Shown: one piece after another, positions 3,879 to 8,760 of the stretch
Position numbering within the stretch: the first letter of the stretch is position 1
Layout of the letters: every line of letters begins with the position of its first letter
Origin: Clostridia bacterium
Lineage (GTDB): Bacteria > Bacillota > Clostridia > Christensenellales > Borkfalkiaceae
Assembly: GCA_017503885.1 (NCBI GenBank)
Contig: JAFVSF010000031.1
Span: 1 to 8,760 of the forward strand
Direction: 5' to 3'
DNA: 8,760 nt
Position numbers and translations under genes: made by a program
The notes under the pieces: generated by a model
What the model was told of the DNA's origin: nothing
Seen by the model: the letters and a program-made list of their open reading frames with translations, nothing else
The model's database searches: none

Positions 3879-5111
3879 TTAAACAATCTCGCCCAACGCA
3901 CCGTCGTTAAAAAGCGATATAAGTTTTACTTTTTTCTTTCCAGAAATGGCTTTACATGTTAAATAAACCTTAATATAATTTTCCGTATAGCCAACGAGGT
4001 ACCCCCCCTCAACGTCTTCGGGTATAACTTCTAAAACCCTACCTATATTTTCACTTATGAACTTATCTTTCAACTGCTTTTTTAATGTCAAAATAACGTC
4101 CATTCTCTCATCTTTTACGCTAGAAGGAAGTTCTTTGAGTTTTGCTCCCACAGTGCCCTCACGCCTAGAATATGGAAAACAATGAATATCTGCAAAACCG
4201 ACTCTGTTACAAAGGTCTATACTGTCTTCAAAATCGGCTTGAGTTTCCGTTGAATAGCCCACTATAACGTCGGTTGTTATTGCACAATTTGGAAAATGCT
4301 GTTTGATAAGTTCACACTTTTCCAAATATTCTTCACGAGTATATTTTCTATTCATTGCCTTTAGCGTTGCGTTTGCACCCGATTGAAGGGACAAATGAAA
4401 ATGCGGTGCAAAATCCTTTAGATTTTTCAAAGACTTTAGAAACTCTTCGGTTATAACTCCAACCTCTAAAGAACCCAATCTTATACGGCAATTCACAACC
4501 GAAAGTCGTTCTATAAGTCCTTTTAAGCCAATTCCTTGATAGTTGTATGCTGACAAATTGATACCTGTAATAACAGCCTCTTCTGGGTTAAGCCTTAAAA
4601 TTTCTTCTAAAACTTTATCAGGATTTCTCGACCTTGTACGCCCTCTTAAATAGGGGATTATACAATAACTGCAAAAATTATTACACCCGTCTTGAACCTT
4701 GATATAAGCCCTTGTCTTTTCGGGGTTTTCAGGAAGATATTTTTCATAATAATCCTTTTCCTCCCAAATAATAAGTCCTTCGCTTTCAAGATGGTCTATT
4801 ATTTTTTCTTTAGAATTAGTGCCTGTAACCAAAGTTACGCCTTGTTTATCTAAAAAGTCCTGTGGAGATTTTTGAGATGCACAGCCCGTTACAATAATTT
4901 TAGCATTGGCGTTAAATTTGCGAGCCCTTGCTATAGTTTGGCGAGATTTCTTTTCAGCCTCCGCAGTTACAGCACACGTATTAATTATGAAAAGGTCTGC
5001 CGTGCCTAGTTTGTCGCTAACTTCAAACCCACACTCTTTAAGCCCCGTCATAAGCGACGCACTCTCGCAAGAGTTAACTTTACAACCTAAAGTAAATACT
5101 ACAGCTTTCAT
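3879..5111 (-). CDS. mtaB: tRNA threonylcarbamoyladenosine-37 methylthiotransferase MtaB
   Basis: This radical SAM enzyme converts t6A37 to ms2t6A in ANN-decoding tRNAs. The 410-residue protein has three UPF0004 cysteines (Cys10 in TLGCKVNS, Cys46 in NTCAVT, Cys77 in TGCASQ) for one 4Fe-4S cluster. The radical SAM triad CxxxCxxC is at 143/147/150 with IIPYLRGRTRSR following. HFHLSLQSG and YSRREGT are also conserved, and a TRAM-like RNA-binding domain ends the protein (about 345-405). TLGCKVN favours MtaB over MiaB or RimO. Two family motifs are altered: the usual GFPGET reads GYSTET, and SSLEP reads GSLEV. The start is the ATG at 5109-5111 overlapping the prmA stop by 4 nt (ATGA); an upstream in-frame GTG inside prmA is less likely. 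Confidence 0.93.
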   Translation of the reverse strand: MKAVVFTLGCKVNSCESASLMTGLKECGFEVSDKLGTADLFIINTCAVTAEAEKKSRQTIARARKFNANAKIIVTGCASQKSPQDFLDKQGVTLVTGTNSKEKIIDHLESEGLIIWEEKDYYEKYLPENPEKTRAYIKVQDGCNNFCSYCIIPYLRGRTRSRNPDKVLEEILRLNPEEAVITGINLSAYNYQGIGLKGLIERLSVVNCRIRLGSLEVGVITEEFLKSLKNLKDFAPHFHLSLQSGANATLKAMNRKYTREEYLEKCELIKQHFPNCAITTDVIVGYSTETQADFEDSIDLCNRVGFADIHCFPYSRREGTVGAKLKELPSSVKDERMDVILTLKKQLKDKFISENIGRVLEVIPEDVEGGYLVGYTENYIKVYLTCKAISGKKKVKLISLFNDGALGEIV

Positions 5112-6055
5112 ACCTTTCTCATTGCAATAGCAACCCACTCGCCCTTGTTTACTCTTTTTTCTAAAGTAAAGCCAAGTGAAGAATACCTATCTATAACCTC
5201 GTTTTCTCGTGATTTTATTATTCCACTCATAACCATAACGCCGTTATCTGCAACGCTAGCAGTAATGGTATTGGATAAAATTAACAATACGTCTGCAGTG
5301 ATATTGGCAAGCACCAATTCGCCCACAACACTCTTATCATCTAAAAGGTTGTTAAGTGCAACTTCGCATTTATCTGCAACGCCGTTTAATTCGCAGTTAT
5401 GCTTTGCAGACTTTACGGCAACGTAGTCAATATCGGTCATAACAACTTTCTTAGCACCGAGTTTAGCAGATGCAATACCGAGTATTCCACTACCCGTACC
5501 AACGTCTAAAACAACGTTTGCATCTTTTATGTAGTCTTGCATAATTTCAATTACCATAGAAGTGGTTTCATGCTCGCCAGTGCCAAAAGCCATATTGCTA
5601 TCGATAAGCACCTCAACTTGATTTTCCTTTACCGTATGCTCTATCCAAGCAGGGCAAACCACAACCTTGCCAAGTTCGATTGGGCGATAATGCTTTTTCC
5701 AAATTTCTATCCAATCGTCGCCGTCTACGATACGCTTAACTATTTCCAAACTGCCAGTTTCTGTAAAACCCTTGCAATTTTCCTTTAAAACAGCAAGGTC
5801 GTTTTCTATTTGTACAAGCGTTTGGTCGGCTATATCCAAAGCGACGTACGCCTTTACTAACGTTACTGTGGAATTAAGTTCTTTTAAAACCTCGTCACTT
5901 AAATAGTCCCAAGTTGACTTTCTGTCGTTTATAAGTTCAACTACGTCTTTTACGTCGCTAATAGCAACGCCGTAAGAGGTATACTGCCACATAATATCTG
6001 CGACTAATTCTTGTGCTTCAGTTGTAGTTGAAATTGTAAATTCGGTAAATTTCAT
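5108..6055 (-). CDS. prmA: Ribosomal protein L11 methyltransferase PrmA
   Basis: PrmA is a SAM-dependent methyltransferase that trimethylates L11 on lysines and its N-terminus. The 315 residues match the usual length. The N-terminal substrate-recognition part spans about 1-90 and a linker with WKKHYRPIELG follows. The PrmA signature DSNMAFGTGEHETT is at about 152-165, SAM-binding motif I LDVGTGSGILG at 183-193, and the motif IV equivalent LANIT lies near residue 250. The start is the ATG at 6053-6055 with AAAGGTGG upstream. It is first in prmA-mtaB-hinT. Its substrate gene rplK is at the left edge of the window, but in a separate transcription unit. Confidence 0.95.
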   Translation of the reverse strand: MKFTEFTISTTTEAQELVADIMWQYTSYGVAISDVKDVVELINDRKSTWDYLSDEVLKELNSTVTLVKAYVALDIADQTLVQIENDLAVLKENCKGFTETGSLEIVKRIVDGDDWIEIWKKHYRPIELGKVVVCPAWIEHTVKENQVEVLIDSNMAFGTGEHETTSMVIEIMQDYIKDANVVLDVGTGSGILGIASAKLGAKKVVMTDIDYVAVKSAKHNCELNGVADKCEVALNNLLDDKSVVGELVLANITADVLLILSNTITASVADNGVMVMSGIIKSRENEVIDRYSSLGFTLEKRVNKGEWVAIAMRKV

Positions 6056-6082
6056 ATTGCCACCTTTTGCTTTAATAGAATA

Positions 6083-6111
6083 ATTTTAACACAAATATAA
6101 ATTTATAGCAA
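6083..6111 (-). promoter_or_regulatory. Promoter of prmA-mtaB-hinT
   Basis: The -35 TTGCTA (6106-6111), a 17-bp spacer and the -10 TAAAAT (6083-6088) put the start near 6076, about 21 nt before the prmA ATG. The -35 lies immediately beyond the terminator of the upstream gene. Confidence 0.65.
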
Positions 6112-6113
6112 TT

Positions 6114-6147
6114 AAAAACGCAAAGCGTTTATAATTTAGCTTTGCGT
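6114..6147 (-). terminator. Intrinsic terminator of the SGNH-GtrA unit
   Basis: A perfect 9-bp stem ACGCAAAGC/GCTTTGCGT (6139-6147 with 6118-6126) with a 12-nt loop is followed by a run of five Us (6118-6114, sharing one base with the stem). It begins 8 nt after the GtrA stop codon. Confidence 0.8.
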
Positions 6148-6154
6148 AATATAA

Positions 6155-6622
6155 TCAGTTGCTTACATCCTCTGTTTTTGCAAATTTCTTTCCGAACGAA
6201 AAAAGACTGTGTCCAATATAAGATATTACCATACAAATAAGCGTTACGATAATAGTATATACAAGATGCATCTTTATAAACTGTTTTGCTAAAATAGTAA
6301 GTCCATAGTTTACACCGTATTGCACTGCACAAACACCTACGAAACGAACGACTTCTGCAAATGATTTTTCACTAGATTTGAAAGTGAAGAACTTGTTCCA
6401 CAAATAACTGTTTACCGTGCCAACGGAATATCCTATTACGGTTGCCCAAAAGTTTTGCCAAAACGTTATGTTGGTTTGTTCAAACAACCCATATCCCATA
6501 ATTAAATAGCATATTAGCGTCGTGCCCGTGCCAACTACAGTATTTAGGCAACCAACGAATAAAAATCTTATCCTTTTATCATTATAAAGTTTTACTATCA
6601 ATTCTTTCAATTTATTAATCAT
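6155..6622 (-). CDS. GtrA-like four-helix membrane protein
   Basis: The 155-residue integral membrane protein has the GtrA family layout. There is a basic N-terminus, then helices at about 20-43, 55-74, 91-112 and 120-139. Family motifs are RFLFVGCLNTVVG after the first charged segment, NSYLWNKFFTF after helix 2, RFVGV leading helix 3, and a final SLFSF. GtrA-type proteins are thought to flip or support transfer of lipid-linked sugars for cell-surface polysaccharides; the sugar here is unknown. It lies 44 nt downstream of the SGNH hydrolase. The only sensible start is the ATG at 6620-6622, which has no ribosome binding site and sits 6 nt after a -10 box, implying a leaderless message. Confidence 0.9.
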   Translation of the reverse strand: MINKLKELIVKLYNDKRIRFLFVGCLNTVVGTGTTLICYLIMGYGLFEQTNITFWQNFWATVIGYSVGTVNSYLWNKFFTFKSSEKSFAEVVRFVGVCAVQYGVNYGLTILAKQFIKMHLVYTIIVTLICMVISYIGHSLFSFGKKFAKTEDVSN

Positions 6623-6628
6623 AGTGCG

Positions 6629-6657
6629 ATTATACTCTTTTTTTTATAAAAGGTCAA
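6629..6657 (-). promoter_or_regulatory. Promoter of the GtrA-like gene (predicts a leaderless mRNA)
   Basis: The -35 TTGACC (6652-6657), a 17-bp spacer and a perfect TATAAT (6629-6634) are present. The -10 ends 6 nt before the ATG, so the expected start of transcription falls on the A of the start codon. Confidence 0.75.
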
Positions 6658-6666
6658 CTAATCAGA

Positions 6667-7368
6667 CTATATAGCCAAAAATTCCTTAACTGCACTGTAC
6701 ATTTGCTCGTGTCCTTTCCCGTTTGGGTGTATTCCGTCTTGACACATTAAGCCTTTAAAATCGTTAGTGTGCAAAAAACTACGCCTTAAATCGATTACTT
6801 TTGCTCCTTGGGTATATGCATTTTTTAATATTTCGTTATTGAATTCTTCTTGGTGGCGATGTATAGTATTAAAATCCCCCTTGAAAAATTCCATCACCTT
6901 ACTTTTATCTGTAAGTGAGCCTATAACTCGATTAAAAAACCTTTCTGAGTCTATGGGAACTATCGTACAAGCAACGACTTTAACACCTGCACTAGTCAAT
7001 TTCTTAACTGTTTCGCCATACAAACGACCAAACTCTTTTATAGACGTATTACTATCGTGATTTAACGATGGATTTTCCGCAACCATTTTCCAATTAAAAT
7101 CGGCATCGTTGCCACCAAGCTCTAAAACTACCACGTTTTGTTCTTTTTCTTCCAATTCATTTATATACTTATCTATCATACCTCTTTGGCACACTCTTTT
7201 TAATGATTGCCCATAAACCGAACGATTATCGACGTTTATACCATAATCTTTCTCAAAAAGGTCGACTGCTCCATTTGGTAAACGCTCAATTTTACCATTA
7301 TCCGTAGTAATTCCTCTACCTATCGAATCTCCAAACACTGTAATTCTAGTTTTGTTGCCTATTTCCAT
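6667..7368 (-). CDS. SGNH/GDSL-family hydrolase
   Basis: The 233-residue protein has the SGNH blocks. Block I is FGDSIG with the nucleophile Ser15, the block II glycine is in VYGQS (Gly53), block III is GGND (85-88) and block V is DGIHPNGKGH with Asp211 and His214. All four catalytic and oxyanion positions are present, so it should be an active esterase or lipase-like deacetylase. There is no signal peptide or membrane helix, so it is probably cytoplasmic. The substrate is unknown; adjacency to a GtrA-like gene hints at polysaccharide or lipid-linked glycan chemistry, an inference only. The start is the ATG at 7366-7368 with TAGGAGG 5 nt upstream. It has no terminator before the GtrA promoter, so readthrough is likely. 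Confidence 0.92.
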   Translation of the reverse strand: MEIGNKTRITVFGDSIGRGITTDNGKIERLPNGAVDLFEKDYGINVDNRSVYGQSLKRVCQRGMIDKYINELEEKEQNVVVLELGGNDADFNWKMVAENPSLNHDSNTSIKEFGRLYGETVKKLTSAGVKVVACTIVPIDSERFFNRVIGSLTDKSKVMEFFKGDFNTIHRHQEEFNNEILKNAYTQGAKVIDLRRSFLHTNDFKGLMCQDGIHPNGKGHEQMYSAVKEFLAI

Positions 7369-7433
7369 TTTTACCTCCTAACTCTTGCCTTGCCAAAACC
7401 AGCCATTTGCACAGCTTAAATATCTTTGCTTAA

Positions 7434-7462
7434 AGTGTACCCACTTTAGTCGATTTTTACAA
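7434..7462 (-). promoter_or_regulatory. Weak promoter of the SGNH hydrolase, overlapped by an inverted repeat
   Basis: The -35 TTGTAA (7457-7462) and -10 TACACT (7434-7439), 17 bp apart, each match consensus at 4 of 6 positions. The inverted repeat TAAAGTG/CACTTTA at 7431-7448 covers the -10, the position expected of a repressor operator. Confidence 0.45.
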
Positions 7463-7567
7463 CCTACTTGTAGCCTCTCGCAATATAAAGCACGGTAACC
7501 GAAAGTAGAATTGTATAATTTTCGACTCTACTCACGGTAGAATTAGGTTAAACCTATATAAAATTCC

Positions 7568-7596
7568 TTGATTTTTGACTTTTTTTGTGCTAGAAT
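7568..7596 (+). promoter_or_regulatory. Promoter of the XRE regulator
   Basis: The -35 TTGATT (7568-7573), a 17-bp spacer and the -10 TAGAAT (7591-7596) preceded by TGC (extended -10) place the start near 7603. An overlapping alternative is TTGACT (7575-7580) with TATTAT (7599-7604), spacer 18. Confidence 0.6.
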
Positions 7597-7660
7597 ACTA
7601 TTATTAATGAAAGATTTTTCGTTTTACGTTTGTTTTAACTAAAAACGACTGAGGTTTAAA

Positions 7661-8326
7661 TTGGAAGACATAAAATCATTATTTGCACAAAATTTAATAC
7701 GCCTTAGAAAACAAATGAAAATAACGCAAGTTGAATTTGCCGAAAAAATAAACTATTCTGATAAGGCCGTTTCCAAATGGGAAAGAGGGGAATCTATCCC
7801 AGACGTTGCAGTTTTAAAAGGCATTGCAGACTTTTTCGGCGTAACCATCGACTTTATGATAACAAAGCATGATGAGAGCGAAAAAATCGAGCAAACTACG
7901 GGTTACGAAAAAGCCGTACACAATAAAAATCGTGTATTGATTTCTGGTATTACCGTTATTGCCGTGCTTATTTGTGCACTTACGGTATTTATCTCGGTGC
8001 AGACTGCTTCTCCTCAATATTTGCATTATAACGTTATTAGTTGTTTTATTTTTCCACTTCCTATTTATTTTGTTTTGTTACTTGTTTTTACTTCGGTGTG
8101 GACAAGAAGGCGTTTGTGGAAAATAATTTTAGTTTCCCTTTTAATTTGGTCTATACTACTTGTAACTTATAGCATTATTTGGATGGCAACTTCGACGTCT
8201 GCTTATCTCGTATTTATAATTGGTATACCTGCCCAGTTAGTGACTTTAATGAGTTTTGGCATAATAAACGTTAAACCTTTAAGATTTAAAAAAGACGATT
8301 TAACTGAAGAACATAATCAAGAATAA
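7661..8326 (+). CDS. Membrane-anchored XRE-family transcriptional regulator
   Basis: The 221-residue protein has an N-terminal helix-turn-helix (about 10-62: LIRLRKQMKITQVEFAEKIN, then YSDKAVSKWERGESIPD and ADFFGV) of the XRE/Cro type. A short linker and four hydrophobic helices follow at about 92-113, 124-146, 152-174 and 181-203. This architecture occurs in Firmicutes and suggests a DNA-binding domain tethered to the membrane, perhaps responding to envelope state. The start is TTG at 7661-7663, supported by GAGG 6 nt upstream; the first ATG lies well inside the helix-turn-helix. Likely targets are its own promoter and the divergent SGNH-GtrA unit, an inference from position. The DUF1294 gene follows 19 nt downstream. 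Confidence 0.9.
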   Translation: MEDIKSLFAQNLIRLRKQMKITQVEFAEKINYSDKAVSKWERGESIPDVAVLKGIADFFGVTIDFMITKHDESEKIEQTTGYEKAVHNKNRVLISGITVIAVLICALTVFISVQTASPQYLHYNVISCFIFPLPIYFVLLLVFTSVWTRRRLWKIILVSLLIWSILLVTYSIIWMATSTSAYLVFIIGIPAQLVTLMSFGIINVKPLRFKKDDLTEEHNQE

Positions 8327-8345
8327 TCGACTTATACGGCAATTT

Positions 8346-8639
8346 ATGGAACTTTATCAATACTTTTTAATTTACATAGCAACACTTTCTTTTGTAACCT
8401 ATTTAATCTACACCATAGACAAGGCGAAGGCTCAAAAAGGCAAGTGGCGAATATCTGAAAAAGCCTTACTCACCCTTTCGATTATCGGAGGGGCGAGTGG
8501 TGGATTACTTGCAATGTTTTCTATAAGACATAAAACAAAACATTGGTATTTTGTAGTTATTAACGTTTTAAGTGCTATAATACACCTTTTAATAACGCTA
8601 TACCTATTAAATTTTGCATGGCTATGTCACAACGTATGA
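8346..8639 (+). CDS. DUF1294 family membrane protein
   Basis: The 97-residue protein has three predicted membrane helices (about 4-22, 40-59, 67-90). It shows the DUF1294 pattern: helix 1 ending in YTIDKAKAQKGKWRISEKALL, a glycine-rich IIGGASGGLLAM in helix 2, then the RHKTKHWYF motif. The biochemical function of the family is not known to me. It follows the XRE regulator by 19 nt and is probably co-transcribed. No clear ribosome binding site precedes the ATG at 8346-8348, so expression may be low or coupled. No terminator follows before the repeat element at 8652. Confidence 0.88.
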   Translation: MELYQYFLIYIATLSFVTYLIYTIDKAKAQKGKWRISEKALLTLSIIGGASGGLLAMFSIRHKTKHWYFVVINVLSAIIHLLITLYLLNFAWLCHNV

Positions 8640-8651
8640 CTGATTAAATTT

Positions 8652-8760
8652 AAAGGGTTAGATACGAGCAAGACGGGATTTTTGCGAGATTTTTGCAAGG
8701 GAATTACCTTGTTGGTAATCGGAATTGCAAAAAGCCGTAAAAAGACTAGTATTGCGAAGT
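8652..8760 (+). repeat. Structured repeat unit 4, truncated by the window edge
   Basis: The 5' frame matches unit 3 almost exactly: AAAGGGTTAGAT then AC-GA-G. ATAC (8662-8665), GA loop, and GCAA (8668-8671) pairing TTGC (8752-8755), followed by GAA and the first GT of the expected GTAT. The core is unrelated to units 1-3 in sequence. It again forms a long hairpin: TTTTTGCAA (8690-8698) with TTGCAAAAA (8725-8733), then ATTACC/GGTAAT around a TTGTT loop (8709-8713). It starts 13 nt after the DUF1294 stop codon, flanked by AAATTT like the other units. More units may follow outside the window. Confidence 0.8.

Larger units (their letters stand above)
7369..7660. promoter_or_regulatory. Divergent control region between the SGNH and XRE genes
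   Basis: This 292-bp region holds the outward promoters for both units and several small repeats. There is an inverted repeat TAAAGTG-4-CACTTTA (7431-7448) over the SGNH -10, and a direct repeat GTAGAATT at 7505-7512 and 7537-7544 (32 bp apart, about three helical turns). There are also AGTAGA/TCTACT arms (7504-7509, 7527-7532) and the palindrome AGGTTAAACCT (7545-7555). These are plausible operators for the adjacent XRE regulator. No RNA gene or longer open frame is visible. Confidence 0.5.

Noticed and set aside
3869..3901. Longer N-terminal start for the HIT protein
   Set aside because: The extension lies mostly within mtaB and the mtaB-hinT gap, has no ribosome binding site, and does not look like HinT; the ATG at 3866-3868 has a good site.
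6129..6332. Minus-strand 67-codon frame overlapping the 3' end of the GtrA-like gene
   Set aside because: It lies out of frame inside a clear membrane-protein gene and runs into its terminator; a shadow frame.
7470..7480. CTAC-TT-GTAG palindrome upstream of the SGNH promoter as operator
   Set aside because: It is too short and AT-flanked to separate from chance in this AT-rich region.

Overview
The window looks like chromosome from an AT-rich, low-GC Gram-positive bacterium, most likely an uncultured gut-type member of the Clostridia (Bacillota). The support is the rpmG-secE-nusG-rplK order, AGGAGG-type ribosome binding sites, near-consensus sigma-A promoters with 17-18 bp spacers, and the small-protein content. 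The lineage below class is a guess from gene content, not from any comparison I could run.

Layout. Positions 1-1298 (minus strand) hold the ribosome/secretion/transcription cluster rpmG-secE-nusG-rplK, read leftwards from a strong promoter at 1270-1298. rplK is cut by the window edge. The rpmG leader carries a terminator-like hairpin, and the nusG-rplK gap has a conserved-looking leader that could be an L1 autoregulation site. Positions 1415-2195 hold a monocistronic unknown gene (222 aa) with its own promoter and a strong terminator. Positions 2340-2747 hold a second unknown gene (135 aa). Positions 2788-3500 hold rpsU with its own promoter; between its stop codon and the presumed terminator lie three tandem ~121-nt structured repeat units. 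Positions 3527-6111 form a minus-strand operon prmA-mtaB-hinT (ribosomal protein L11 methyltransferase, tRNA t6A methylthiotransferase, HIT hydrolase), with a 4-nt stop/start overlap between prmA and mtaB. Positions 6114-7462 hold a minus-strand SGNH hydrolase and a GtrA-like membrane protein, the latter with a promoter placed so that its mRNA would be leaderless. From 7568 the plus strand encodes a membrane-anchored XRE regulator and a DUF1294 membrane protein, diverging from the SGNH gene. The window ends inside a fourth copy of the repeat element.

The most interesting feature is the repeat family at 2868-3241 and 8652-8760. All four copies share an outer frame (AAAGG...CCTTT, then ATAC/GTAT, a purine internal loop RA/GAA, then GNNA/TNNC). 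The base pairs in that frame covary between copies, while the central hairpin ranges from nearly identical (units 1 and 3) to unrelated in sequence (unit 4) with a similar shape. This is the signature of a structured RNA or hairpin DNA element with an exchangeable core. I cannot match it to a family I know.

The housekeeping genes share translation as a theme: L11, L33, S21, the L11 methyltransferase and a tRNA-modifying enzyme all lie within 6 kb. The right-hand third (SGNH, GtrA, XRE, DUF1294) looks more like accessory envelope or regulatory genes.
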